A stretch of DNA of 64,000 nucleotides, from NCBI GenBank assembly GCA_028551475.1, contig CM052360.1, positions 11,024,501 through 11,088,500 of the forward strand, read 5' to 3'. Source of the DNA: Casuarina equisetifolia. Lineage: Eukaryota; Streptophyta; Magnoliopsida; Fagales; Casuarinaceae. Each line of letters opens with the position of its first letter. The stretch's first letter is position 1. Position numbers and translations under genes: made by a program. This document shows, in pieces, positions 1-12,274 of the stretch. The notes under the pieces were generated by a model. It searched no databases. It worked only from the letters and a program-made list of their open reading frames with translations, and was not told the DNA's origin.

Positions 1-66
1 AATAACTAATTAGTGGAAGAACAAGATAAAAATTCTTCTGTCTTTTTTTTTAAAAAAATTCTTCTA

Positions 67-84
67 ATATATATATATATATAT
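67..84. repeat. (AT)n microsatellite
   Basis: An uninterrupted run of alternating A and T, about nine units. Confidence 0.9.
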
Positions 85-994
85 TTCTCCTTACAAGTTG
101 GTTTGAAAAAAAATAAATAGAGTTTTCTATATAATATTAAAAATCAAATTTAAAAGACTACACTTCTATACAAAAAGAAATACATTATTTTCATATCGAA
201 ACTAATGGTTTCTATTGATTGCAAAAAGACATTATTAAAATGATAAGTATAACATAAAGAAATTATACTTTTTTAACATTTTTTTTTCAAACTCATCCCT
301 AAAATGATATAAATGTAATTTCCTTACCAACTTAAGAAAGAGACTTCTAAACAAATTTTGCTAATTCACCTTAAAAAATTGTTCATATGAATGTAACAAG
401 ATTCTAACTTTTTCTAACGCTTACAGGACAGGGCGCGTTCTCACCGTCCACATTCTTCATGGCCCTTGCTGTCCATGGAGGAGAAAGGCAGATTGTTTTT
501 GGCATGCCTTGGTTCCTTGGTCGTAAAACAGGGCGAGATGTGCCTAAGCGTGTGTGTGTTGGCTTTGGTCAAGTCAAGCTGTGCAAATTATCTTTGACAG
601 TGGTCACCCTGGCTTTCCGCCGAACTGCCAAAGCGTCCCCCTACGTTGAATGGTTTTTCTGTACCCCTATGGCCAGCTAGTGGGCCAACATTCCTTTCAT
701 CAAACGTTTCTTGACTTGACATTCCGTAATCAGACCGTCTGCGTGGAACAAATATAGTAGTCATGTACATACCCCACATCCTGAGCAAAAGCAATCAAAT
801 GACAACACAACAAATTCAGCCCCCTCCCCCAGTTGTTGTATGGTTTGAGCTCATATTGGAAAAGTAGTTGATGCCATCTTTTGGTACTAGCTTGTGGCGT
901 GGACCCCGTTTGACCGGAAAAAGAAAAATACCTAATAATTTGATAACTGCAATTATTTTGTCATGGACAAAAACAAAAACAAAACAAAAAAAAC

Positions 995-998
<4 letters not shown>

Positions 999-1027
<29 letters not shown>
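999..1027. repeat. (AG)n microsatellite
   Basis: A pure AG run of about 14 units, preceded by A-rich imperfect AAAAC repeats from about 969. It creates spurious open frames on both strands. Confidence 0.95.
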
Positions 1028-1030
<3 letters not shown>

Positions 1031-2497
1031 TTGGACTAAAAAGTGTCTGTTCGGGTGATTTTATGACGAAAGACAAGTAAAGCCATTTCCGCCAGCAAAA
1101 GATATCTGGAGTACCCAAATCTTCGGTTTGCTTCGTTGTTATAGTTCTGCGGTTGCTGGGCCTGAACATCTAATTTCTCGAGCTGAGCAAACTTCCATCT
1201 GGAAAGTTTGGGAATTAATAATGACACCGTGCAAATTAAGGCAGTAAACCCAGTCTGTCACTAAGAGTTCTATTTAGTAATTAGGCGGAGCAAAGTCATG
1301 ATCCGCGCTCAATTCACAACAGGGAGGACCCAAAAGATTGAGAGGAAAAAGATAGAAACAGGCTTCATCTAGGTTTTATACAGAAAGGAAATAGCTTTTG
1401 TTGGCTTTTGGAGATAGAATCTCCATGTCATCCCAGGGGGACAGAAAGAGTTGATTGAAAGAGCACACCTACGGTTACTAGGGAGTAAGAAAATGTATTG
1501 ATTTTGTTTAGCTAGGGGTCACCTTCGTTCCTGCTGGGTGCCTTACGAACAGTAGGGAAATGGCTATTTGGTCAGACTAGAGAATTACAATGAAGCTATT
1601 CAATTAGTAAAGAAAAAAAAGAGAGGGAGGGGGTGTTCGGTTTTAGGGGTATGATTGTTCTGTAGCGCGGGTTGGGTTCCTGACTAAGTTAAAGTCTAAA
1701 CAATTCCATAAGAACCCCATATCTAAGCTTTTTAAGATCTCAAGCATAAAAAATCTTGAAAGTCCTTATCTCATGATCAGTTGAATCTAGAACAGAGTCC
1801 TTTTCCAATGAGAGGGACACTTGGTGTAGTAGATAACTGGTTATGTTTTAAGAAATAAAGACGATGATTAAAAAATTATACTAATCTCTCAACATTTTGA
1901 ATACTGTTAGAAACTTCGTCTTCTATTTTAAAACAATATTCCATCCCTCAGACGTTTGTGATCAATAAAAAAGATAGGCCTGTATGGTGCCCATGGATAA
2001 TAAAAATAAAAGTCATAAGCTCAAAGGTTGAAGTGTTCGTATTCGAGAATCGTCGGAAGAATTAAGTTTATCTCCAACTTGCAGAGAGGGTAATTATCCT
2101 AATAGTTCATAACACTATTGATTATTCTGATTCTTACGATATTTCCTATTTAAGTCTGTCCTTTTTCTTTTAGTCTCTTTCTGATATTAATTTTAAGGTT
2201 TTGGTCCTCCGATACACTAAATGTAAATTGAAAAAAAAAGTCATCATAAATTATAGGCTAAAATTATTTCTAGTGCAACAAATTCATAATATTATTCTCA
2301 CACGTAGGAAAAGAAGTAGAATCCGAACAACAATTAAAACCTCCCACTGTTGAAAACGGATTCAGTCAGTGGCTTTTTTGAATTTGATCATGGATACAGT
2401 CGAAGAATCGAATTTTTATACTGCCCGGAGAACTTTCCCAGGAGGCTATACATAGTCAATCCACGTTTCGGAGGCCTGACGCTTTATCAGACCCACC

Positions 2498-2506
2498 TAT
2501 AAAATA
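2498..2506 (+). promoter_or_regulatory. probable TATA box of the ERF gene at 2602
   Basis: TATAAAATA lies 96 bases before the ERF start codon, leaving room for a 5' leader of about 65 bases. The assignment rests on sequence and spacing only. Confidence 0.55.
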
Positions 2507-2601
2507 AACTCTAATCTGACCATTCTGAAAGCAAAAGGTTACGTTCAATATCAAGAGAAAAAAGGAAAAGGCAAAAGAAAGACAGTAAGAGGAAACACAG
2601 C

Positions 2602-3066
2602 ATGGAAGAGCCCCGCAGAGGAAAGGATGAGCAGCACGAGAAGCAAGAGAAAGGGAAGGAAGAAGTGCGATACCGGGGAGTCAGAAGGAGGCCATGGGGA
2701 AAGTTTGCATCTGAGATTCGAGACCCGACAAGGCATGGTGCTCGTCAGTGGCTTGGGACATTCGACACAGCCGAGGAAGCAGCAAGGGCATATGATCGCG
2801 CTGCATTCAACTTAAGGGGTCACCTTGCAATTCTCAACTTCCCTCATGAGTACTATTCCCAAGTCATGGGCTCTCCCCCTCACCCACCTCAATTTTCATC
2901 ATTCTCATCGTCTACTTCTTCTTCAGCTCCTAGTGGAAGTTCCGAAAGGGGAAGTTCATCCAGTGGACAAGAAAGGCAAGTTATTGAGTTTGAGTACTTG
3001 GATGACAGGGTTTTGGAGGACCTTCTTGAATCGGAAGAGGAGAAGAGGAAGCGAAGCTCAAGGTAG
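2602..3066 (+). CDS. small AP2/ERF transcription factor with EDLL motif (ERF096/ERF098 type)
   Basis: Intronless gene for a 154-residue ethylene-response factor, expected to act in the nucleus on GCC-box promoters. The AP2/ERF DNA-binding domain covers residues 24-81, starting [12 protein letters not shown] and including the conserved WLGTF, AARAYD and LNF blocks. A serine-rich linker (about 98-123) follows, then an acidic EDLL activation motif (about 128-148, with EFEYLDD and LEDLLE). Short length, near N-terminal AP2 domain and C-terminal EDLL are the signature of the ERF group IX members AtERF095/096/098. The start is the first ATG in frame, after a TATA box. A related gene faces it at 6676-7110. 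I cannot say which Arabidopsis member is the ortholog. Confidence 0.95.
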   Translation: MEEPRRGKDEQHEKQEKGKEEVRYRGVRRRPWGKFASEIRDPTRHGARQWLGTFDTAEEAARAYDRAAFNLRGHLAILNFPHEYYSQVMGSPPHPPQFSSFSSSTSSSAPSGSSERGSSSSGQERQVIEFEYLDDRVLEDLLESEEEKRKRSSR

Positions 3067-6000
3067 AGGATGTGAAAAAGGAGGAATCGAGGTTAAATTT
3101 CAGCCCTTTCTTTCTTTCTTTCTATGTTTCCCAACAACCATCCGCCGCGCCGCCTTTTCCCAGCGTTCATGATTAATAGTTTGGCATTATTAATGTAATA
3201 TGCAGAAAAAATTAAGGTTTGATAATCTGGAGGAACTTGAATAAATGTACTAACGATGATGTCGGTTTTAGTTTTGGTAATTTGATAAAGGTAGGTTATG
3301 TTGTTTTGTTGGTTATTTAGCTCAAAAGGACGACAATTTGTTGGTGTTGAAATGGACAATAAACTTCTTGGAAGATCATTCTTGCGTAGAGTGCAATGGA
3401 AAAGAAAGGGAAAAGAAGAAAAAAAAAGTGTATCACTAGAGACTTCGATTAACGATGAGAGAAAATAGAATAAAAGGACAAGATTGATTCTTGTAACTCC
3501 AATTACTAGTAAAAGTCTCTCACTGGGGTTCAAGTAGGGCAGGCAAATATTTAGATCATTGATTTATTTGGCGGAGAAATGCCGAATGCAGAAACACAAA
3601 AGAACTTGATTGAAGCAAGCAACAGTATGAAGATTAGAACGCATCTAACTATAAAGCATTTCAATTTATTCAGTTGATGGTCAATCTTCAAATTTATCAG
3701 TTTGCTTTACTAGGACCAGCAAGAATAAAGGTTAAGAATCTCGGATGCTAATGAGATATTGATACTGAATTTGATTGAGAACGCGATTTCCAAATATACT
3801 CTCAAGATAACATGCACAGTTGATCATAAAGAAAATTCGAAAAAGGGTCTAGTAGGTGATGATGAGACCAAAAGTAATATCTTCTTCATGTACTCTAAAT
3901 CTACTGTCATTCTTCTTTCTAGACAGATCACAGCAAGGGCAGATATGGTGAAGACAATACCAGTACAAGATGCCTATAAGAAGGTGAGCTTTTTTCTTCT
4001 CAACAGAAATAGGAACACTAGACATACATAAGGTCTTAGAGGAAAGAATGAAAATTATGAGGAGAACTTTTAATCCTCCAGGATATCACTTAGGACTCCG
4101 TAGTAAAAATTTCTGAATCGATGCTAAGCGGAAAAGTACCAGCATTTCTTGATCCTTGGAACCCTAGAAACCTGTATCCAACACTATAATATAAAAGATA
4201 ACTCGATCTTAGTAAGATTTGAGGTAAAAAAACATCATCATTCAAGATAGACTCAAGCTTCAACGTGTCACTTTGATCATTTTACAGCACATTCAATTGA
4301 ATTCCACCACTTCCAGCTGCTTAATTGTTAGGTTTGTGAGGTGCAAACTTGATGTTTAATAAATCTCCTAGAATACCCAGAAACAAAGAAAAAACTTAAG
4401 TTAGGAACATTTGATTTGGGGTTGTGAACACCATCAACATGTTTCTCAATGGATTCTCCTTATGTTCTCAAAGACCGTTTTCTGAAGCCTTTTCCAAATA
4501 CTTCTCAGAAATTGTTTCATTTTAGGTTTTCATGGATCCTATGATTTGTCAATGAATAGTGACCTTCAAACTTGACTAAGCTTCTTTTTCACGGTTCATA
4601 TTTGATTACTATCAACATTTCATATGATAAGAAAATGAAAACGATTGATTATTTGGCCTAACTCTCTAGATCAAAGCAATATAAATTTAATATTCAACTT
4701 CCTTATATGAAGTCCTAAATGAATTGTCCTCTTTTATTTTCTAATGACGCAAAATTTCATTAAAAGTATGAGCTTCTGGTAATGTATAATGAAACAGGTC
4801 GGTGATAAAGACTCACTCCTTTGGCTTCATATAGGATAGAGGTAGGCCTCCAAACTATACTTGTTCTAGTCTCTTCATTTAGATTTTTCTTTTCATGGTG
4901 ATTCTACTATCAATTTGTCAATTGCTAACTATTCTCTACCTGCTTTATTTTTCTCCATATTCAATATGCAATTCCCCATCACAACATTTGCATTATAGCA
5001 ACAGATTTTGTCTAATTTCTCATTTAAGCGCATCCACTTCGGTTCACAGAATAAGTTTTACTTCGTTATCCAGGTCTTTTGCATGCCAAAGTTTAGTACA
5101 AATTATTCTAGAAGGCATCTTGTTGTGTATTTCATCAGATTTTATGAACTTAAGGGGAAGGTTTGATCAAACAATCGAGTGTTAAATCCTATTATTGTAA
5201 GATGGAAATGAATGAAACTTCAACCCTTCCCCCATTCTTTTGCTTTCCATCTTCTTTTCTTGTTCTTCAGGGAGATTATGTATTTGAATCCTGTTTGTCA
5301 ATTAGTAAGGTCTTGAACATAATTCATGGAGGTCGGTTTACTTAAGAACAAATTCATCTGATTCATCGATAACTTTAAACCATTAAGTCATACCTGATAA
5401 GTTTGCTGACCAAGATTTATGTCAATGTACTGAAGGGGAATTCTGCACAACATCAATTAATGGCCTGTTTGCCGCCACTGTCATCTGCTTGTGATTGCCG
5501 TAGAAACCGTATCAGTGCATGTCTTCTTTTGACTCTGTCCATGTGACAATTTAATTTATTTTACTTCAGCAGCCGCGTACTGTTCAGCTTCTGACTGTTA
5601 TTCCGATAATATGCATGTACTGACCAAACAAGGAATGTGGAGTACGATCCTGATTGATAAGTATCAAAAAAGCAAAGGAAACGGGGCAATGGGGGATAAA
5701 AATACAGAAGGTGAAAAGGATGGTGCCCGTCATCTTTTAACCACAATTGAGTTCTTCATCAGGAGTTCTGAACATATATAGCAAAGGATTCTCCACTAAT
5801 CGAGAGGTATAATAGTATAATAAATAAAAGTAACCGTTGTATAATCTGAGGTTTATATGCGTTCAAAAAAACCATTCTAGTTAGCGTACTGGATAGAGAA
5901 CAGTGAAGTAATTCCATTGTGGTTCCTCCAACATAGTTCGTTGCACTCATAGATTGAGCAATCAATAAAAGGTAAAAAGAAAGTACACAACATAACGGAT

Positions 6001-6675
6001 AAATTATGATACATGGCTGCTGATCGGTTGATGTTTCACTCCGAAATCTGAGATTAAGCAGGTAAGAGAAAATTGGGAGCTGCATGTTAAGTACGGGGCG
6101 ACGTTTAGTTGGGTTGTCATAGTTAGACGCCTCGCCTAAACTCCCCCAAATCCTCCTTGGTGAAAATGAACAGCCCCAAAATAAAATGAATATAGCTTTA
6201 AAGCTTCAAAAGAGGAGTTCCAATGACAAGCCAAACTTTCTTCTCAAACAAAGACATCACAGTCTGGCAACATACATAATACCACTTGAACAAAACCTTC
6301 TTTGAAACGTGTACCGGACAAGCTATTTTCCAGCGACTCTCCATACAAACGAGATTGCTTAGTTCCGGCAACTATGGCATTAAAAAGCTACAATTTTCCG
6401 TTAAAAATGACAATTTTTGTCTTACAATCCGAAAGAAAAATGCCCATTGAATTGTATGGCAAGGAGTGAAGGGACTGAGAAGAAGTTAGAAGATATTTTC
6501 ATTCAAGGGGTATCACAAACACTTAGAGACTACGTCTCATGAAAGATAGATCATCAGTTTGAGTCTCGCCTCCCCCGTCATTGAGGACAAACTCAATCAT
6601 AAAAGAAGCAAAAACAAAAAACAAGAACAAAAGGATGATTCAAGTCTTGATCAAGTTTGAAAGAGAACAGCAACC
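3067..6675. other. intergenic between convergent ERF genes
   Basis: 3.6 kb of AT-rich sequence. The small open frames here (for example 3093-3533 -, 3759-4031 +, 4895-5185 +) have no recognisable domains and look like chance. A short TTTC repeat at about 3105-3124 lies in the presumed 3' UTR of the first ERF. Confidence 0.6.
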
Positions 6676-7110
6676 TCACCGTTTCTTGGTCTTTTTCTCT
6701 TCATCTTCAAGAAGCTCTTCTAGCAACTTGTCATCCAAGTACTCAAACTCGAAGACTTGTTGTCCTTGCCCACTACGAGTTCTCTCCCCCCCATTCCCGG
6801 GCCTTGAGGAAGAGGATGAAGCCGAAGAGGATGAAGGAGCAGAAGAGCCACCAGCCCTCGTTAGAGGGTATTCATTTGGAAAGTTAAGAATGGCCAAAGA
6901 ACCCCTCATGGCATAAGCTGCTTGATCATAAGCTCTTGCAGCTTCCTCTGCCGTATTAAAAGTCCCGAGCCACACCCTCGCCCCATGCCTAGTAGAGTCT
7001 CGAATCTCCGCCGCAAACTTCCCCCACGGCCGCCTCCTTACGCCTCGGTATTTGACCTCACCTCCTTCCCTCTCTTCCCCGCCTTTCCCCCTATGAGGGT
7101 CCTCATCCAT
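6676..7110 (-). CDS. small AP2/ERF transcription factor with EDLL motif, paralog of the gene at 2602
   Basis: Intronless gene for a 144-residue ERF, predicted nuclear activator. The AP2/ERF domain is at residues 21-78 ([18 protein letters not shown], then [16 protein letters not shown]). A serine-rich linker (about 88-103) leads to the acidic C-terminal EDLL motif (about 119-140, [15 protein letters not shown]) and a basic tail. It shares domain order and both motifs with the gene at 2602-3066, so the two are probably an old local duplication now in convergent orientation. The ATG follows a TATA box by only about 36 bases, implying a very short leader. Like its partner it belongs to the ERF095/096/098 type of group IX. 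Confidence 0.95.
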   Translation of the reverse strand: MDEDPHRGKGGEEREGGEVKYRGVRRRPWGKFAAEIRDSTRHGARVWLGTFNTAEEAARAYDQAAYAMRGSLAILNFPNEYPLTRAGGSSAPSSSSASSSSSRPGNGGERTRSGQGQQVFEFEYLDDKLLEELLEDEEKKTKKR

Positions 7111-7145
7111 GTTTGCATGGCTATTGATGTCTTAGGTCATCGGCG

Positions 7146-7152
7146 TTTTATA
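7146..7152 (-). promoter_or_regulatory. probable TATA box of the ERF gene at 7110
   Basis: TATAAAA on the minus strand, 36 bases before the start codon. A G-box core (CACGTG) lies further upstream at 7205-7210. Function is inferred from position only. Confidence 0.5.
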
Positions 7153-9783
7153 CTTGTCGAACTGCACATGTTTTAGGCAGCCTCAGGGGGCTTTCACATT
7201 TAGCCACGTGGAAGGGCCTGCGGATGAAAATGAATATTGCACCCATGTGTTCAAAAGAAACTTCTGAAGTGGACCATAGTTTTGAGTCCAGTGTATCTGG
7301 ATGGTCAAGCCGATGGCTTTGCCTTAGAACCCTTCCTTGTACGAATTCATATGCCGCCAAAGAAAGATCATAGTTTATTTGCCTGATAAAGAGAGATAGA
7401 AAAGGAGAGCAAAGCAGAGCATCTAACGTTCAATAGGCTACCTCAGACACGTGCGAACTTTACCAAACGCATATCAAACTGGTGGTGATGGTGACTTCAT
7501 CTCACGTCCCCCCGCCCGTCATCAATTGTTCCCCTATAATTCTACTTCCAAGAGCTTCTAATCTTCTCTTAGTCTTTGTGTTTGGTCCTCCACTCAGATG
7601 TGATATATGTGGATGTAGAAGAGTGGAAGGAATATGTTTTCATGGGTGGTCCTAGATATACCAGTTCTGGTATAAAATCAATGAAGGGTCAGTGCAGGGC
7701 AAAAGTAAGTGTTTTTAACTCTTGTGGATTCCATTATCCAGAAGCAGAATTTGATTCGGAAATGTGTACCGAGTCCGAATTTTCGGTCATGTTATTGGGC
7801 CTATGAGCAAACCCTCTGCCTAAACTTGTATGACAAAAGGCATCTTAATAATACTTTACTTGTCTTAAGAATTGTTTGTATTGTTCTTGTACAACTATCC
7901 AGTATAATGCTTTCATCCTTCACATTTACATTGGCTGGTCATAATACTGTGAAAGCTGGCCAACTTGATGTGTGCCGTAGATTAATCTCACGAGAAAAGT
8001 AGAAAAATGAGGGTTTTTAAAGTATTCGGCTTTGAACATGAAAGTCAAATGAGTATTGACTTTAATAATTCTATATCGATTCCCTCAGATGGAACAAAAT
8101 CTAGTCCGAAAGATAAAAGGAGATTAAAAATGCGACTAGAAGAAAAGACTCATGGTGTTCAAAGATATGATTACCTCAAAAGCAGTTTACTTGAAAATCT
8201 AGTTTAGTAACCCTGTTCACGGACAGTATTTGCCTTTATTCTCCGAAAAAGGCTCCTATTTTTTTCACTCTTTACTTGTATTTGGTTCATGGGTCCCCAA
8301 TTTTTTTGGCTTTTTTTCTTTATTTGGAGGGTTAAGTTAATACTATATAACATTCATAAAAATGACGGATTCATCAATGGATAGGATTGAAGGTAATATA
8401 GTCACTTCTATGATTAAACAAATAAAAAGTCAATGCTGATGTAGTTACTAATAGGGTCGATGATGTTTGCACATCTCAAATTAGGTAATAATGCATACAC
8501 AGATTAGTCAATCATGATGATTTCCTTCCAAGCTGAAGCTAGAATACGGTGCTTCCTATAAACCACCATGAAAACTGTTTATAGAAACTCTGTTCAACAC
8601 AATTTATGATTGTCAATCCATGATGGTTGAACCTTTTAAAATCTAAAGAAAGGAGCATTCCCAAATAAGTCAATCCACGATGGATCCCTCAAAGTTGAAG
8701 CAAGAACTCAGTGCATCTCACATTGGGCAACAGTTGGGTGTAACACGTGATTGCTATAACATCAAAAGGTCCAAACTCGTAAGTTTAAGCCCTGTTGTTA
8801 AGCAATATCAAACCTCTTTTGAGGACATATCTACAACATGTTTCATTCCAAAAAGGAAAAAAGAAAAATTCAAAATAAATGCGCAGTGAGCACATGCCAA
8901 ATCATGTGCAAGAAAACACTCAACAGACAACAACAGTGTCGGGGAAGAACAGAGTGGGCTTTACATCTGAAGCCCGATGCCCAGTGGACTTTTCTGGGTC
9001 TCCCTTTAAGTCCGTTCATTGATTCCGGTCGACTTCCCTTTCCGTAGAAATGCACCATAGAAGGTTCAATGAACTTGTCCGAAGAATTTCAGTCCACAGA
9101 TTGCCCTAGGAAGCTCCGGTGCTGCCTTCCCTGTCAAGGCTCTTTTGGAAGTCAACGTGACTAGCCTTGGCTGCAATCCGTCTTGTCAAATCATGATCCC
9201 TGCACCTTTCTCTATTCTAATTTGTCCTCCGTTTGACTAATCTAAACAGGAGCAATCAGATTAATTGGTCAACTCTTGATCCCTCTTGGGTTGATTAAGT
9301 TTTACCCAGTCTCAGTTTGCATACCGAGATGAAGGAATAAATAACTTGTGTTCACATTGCAGACCAAAAATATGTTAAATCCACATCTTGTGATTCGAAT
9401 CTCAATCTATTAAACATTTGGGCAGGATAAAACAAAGATCCCTGCTGTTAAAAACACACCAGAGATGACTACTTGGACAAAGTTTGACTATGTAGACATT
9501 GTAGGATAAGAATGCGTAGGAAAATTGCGTGGTCGGCTTTCCCATACATGTGACAGCACATGCACTTAGCCATGTTAACTTTCGGTGGTAACCGGAACGG
9601 TGCAAGAAAACCTGAGCGGAAACATGTTCGGTCCGTGCTCACGTGTTTACAGCCCCAAAGGAAGCACCCACGTGATATGGATGCGTACGGTTGACCACAG
9701 TAATTCACGTAGCGGTAATATAATTAGTTCTGCCAACTTTCAATATTCATGCAAAGCGTCATTTTTCCTCTCTAGAGCCCGCT

Positions 9784-9814
<31 letters not shown>

Positions 9815-12163
9815 CAGAGAGAGAAGCATTCGAAAGGACTTGTCAAAAGTATAAGATGTTGAATTCGCATTTGAAAATTTTAAGGATTTTTCAGATTTCC
9901 TGACGTCCCTGCATCTCTTCATCCAATGAAACTGCCATTCAACAGCTGTTGCCTTCACCCATGTGCCTCACTGGACTGAGCTTTTTAAATTCTCTTCGTT
10001 GAATCAGGTCTGCATATTTAATACGTAGTTGCAGTCATTTTTTAGTTCCGGAGTTTTTGTATACTTCATTTGTTGTCCAACTTACCATCCGTCGCTTGTT
10101 GGTTGCACCCACTTGATTCCTCCATACGTATTGTGGACAACCGCGTGGGCATATTAGTTAAATCAAAAGGCTTCATAAAACCAGAAGAAACATCTAACAA
10201 CAACATGCTCAGCCTGTTATGGCCGAGCCATTATCTAAATGAACCCCAATCCATCGTGAGAGGCAAGTCAACTAACTTAGAAAAAGACATGGTTTTTTTT
10301 TTTTAGATAGATTCGGAAAGCTGAGTGTAAAATGAGAACTGATTGAGAAGGAGATGCCAACCACCATCAGCGATTTGATGGAAACGGATAACCCGATGTT
10401 TCTTTCTTCTTCTTCTTCTTTTTTTGCTTTTTTTTTTGGGGAAGTAGAAGGCAAATCAATGTTACTGTTCTTCATACCACAAGCACTCACTATTCTGATC
10501 CCCGGATTGATGGATGGAAATATTCTAGAGACAAATAGAAGGGGACTTGCGGCTCTTGATTTGTAGACGTTTGGGTTGATGTGATGTGAACGAGAAGCTT
10601 AAACCGTGTAGAAAATCTGTAGAAAAGGGTGGGGAAGTTTCTTTGCAGAGCACTAAACCTTTGACTGCAGAGTCCAGAACGAAATACCTTTTTGAAAAAG
10701 AAGAGCGGGAGTTGCTGTTTTTCCTTATCTAAGAGCCATGTCCTGCCACGGTTTGTCAACACGCAAGCGTGATAGTGTCGGCTCTGCTTTTCGAAAACGT
10801 TCTCTTTTAGGATTGTTCTGACTTTTCTTCAGCCCTTTGCTTCACAAAAAGGTTTCTCCCTGGCCCAGCAACTGGAATTTGCCCTTAATTGTGTATCGAG
10901 TCCTTCCATGATTTTTGTTCGAGATTTTCAAACTCGTACAGCGGCGATAGGCAGACATGATGTGAATGCTACAGTGGGCGAACCTAGAACCTACGTTCTT
11001 AATAAAAATTGGCCAGGCCGGACCAAGAAATTCAACGGTGGTTTGCATGTGGGTGTGACCCATTTTTTGCTTTTTTGATAGATGATGATTATGGGTGGAT
11101 CAATTACGAAAAGTCAATTGTATTTCTAAGCTGCCAACTCCTCACCCTACCGTTTCTTTTGATTGCCTTTGTTTTCTTTCCATAATTTGGCAGTAGTAAT
11201 ACAATTATATGTAGTACTTTCATTACGAAAATAGAATAGGAATGGTCAATGATATCGTGATAATCAAGGTATTATTTGTTAGTTCCTCAAATAAAGAACA
11301 AAGAAAGAATACTAAACCAGCTAGTTCAAAGATCCCAATGGTCTTTTTCCTTGCCCTACGTTTTATTTTTTTTATTTGGCACCGTCACCGTCCGTTCTTT
11401 GGTAGATAAATTCTCAACCAACAGCATTCATGATTGTTGCTGATTCCTTCGTATAGTATTAAAAGCTTTGACACTTAAGGTCTTGATGATGGAATAATGA
11501 GATACTTGTGATGTATTTAGCTGGTTTGTAAGATACATTTTACCTCATCCATCACGGTCGCCCACCATCTTGACATGCAAATATGAAACGCCCTTATCAT
11601 TCATCATAAAGAGCCGTCCATTCTGTCATTTCACTTTTCTATTACTACCATAGGTGTCTGCTATTTTAAAAAAACGTACAATAATCGAGACACTGCAACA
11701 ATTTTCTACCCAAATTTCTCGTGGGAACCCGAGAGAAATTCACCAACTACGTAGTCCGAGCTCAGACTCCATTAAAAAAGTGAAAGTTCAGCAGCTATGT
11801 CATTGAATTCCAATGTCTTCCGTGTTTCCCACTACAGCCCCTCATTAAAAGCCAGTTGGGTTTCTTCTCTACTGCTCCTTTCTCCTTACTTCTGTATCTT
11901 TCGTTGATTTCACGGCTCTTCTCCATATTTCTTTCATCAACTGAAACTGAGTTTTCTCTCTCGTCGAGCTCCCTTAGTGACTCATTTCTGTTACACCTTC
12001 CGAACCACTTCATCATCTATCACAAGTTTTCAAGGCCTTTTTCCTCAATAGTACCGTTGCTTTTATCTTTTGAGTTTTTTGTTTCTCCTATATCAATCTG
12101 CTTTCTGTATATATTGAAGATCTAAGAAAACCCACTTTTTCGCATTTTCCTTAAACCTGTGTC
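7153..12163. other. intergenic, no gene recognised
   Basis: Five kilobases between the second ERF and the ATL gene. The open frames are short and unconserved. The part from about 11,760 is pyrimidine-rich and probably holds the promoter and 5' leader of the ATL gene. A GA/GACA microsatellite and a TTC/T-rich tract (about 10,400-10,440) are present. Confidence 0.55.
9785..9824. repeat. GA/GACA microsatellite
   Basis: A compound simple repeat: GA units, then repeated GACAGA units, then GA units. Confidence 0.9.
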
Positions 12164-12274
12164 ATGGATCTTGTTAGCAAAAGCTACATGATCCATGTTT
12201 CTGAAGCTCTTTCTCCAATGTCGAGTCCCGGAAACTCTATCTTTCAGCCTACCACGCATTCCTCGGACACCTAG
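12164..12274 (+). pseudogene. probable native N-terminal segment of the ATL16-like gene, out of frame with the main ORF
   Basis: An ATG at 12164 opens a 36-codon frame beginning MDLVSKSYMIHVSE and ending at TAG 12272-12274. ATL16-type proteins commonly start MDL and have a Ser/Pro-rich stretch just before the FPI-AVAVIGI membrane segment. This small frame has that start and a Ser/Pro-rich body, and it stops exactly where the main frame (+1 relative to it) enters the membrane segment. Either a one-base indel near 12262-12280 split the gene (a real mutation or an assembly error), or this is an overlapping upstream ORF. I favour the indel. Confidence 0.6.

Larger units (their letters stand above)
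1..2497. other. intergenic, AT-rich, no gene seen
   Basis: No conserved coding segment is visible on either strand. The open frames around 459-680 and 816-1227 are low-complexity or overlap each other on opposite strands and match no family I know. The stretch holds two microsatellites, listed separately, and the upstream region of the first ERF gene at its right end. Confidence 0.6.

Noticed and set aside
816..1227. Overlapping ORFs on both strands across the AG microsatellite
   Set aside because: Low-complexity translation of a simple repeat; no family features.
3093..3533. 146-codon minus-strand frame after the first ERF
   Set aside because: Overlaps the ERF 3' UTR, is Ser/Phe/Ile-rich as expected for AT-rich antisense sequence, and has no domain.
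9385..9405. GATTCGAATC-like string resembling a tRNA T-loop
   Set aside because: No acceptor or anticodon stem can be formed around it; no tRNA gene was found in the window.
11856..12125. 89-codon frame before the ATL gene
   Set aside because: Leu/Ser/Phe-rich translation of a pyrimidine-rich leader; could be a uORF but nothing supports it.
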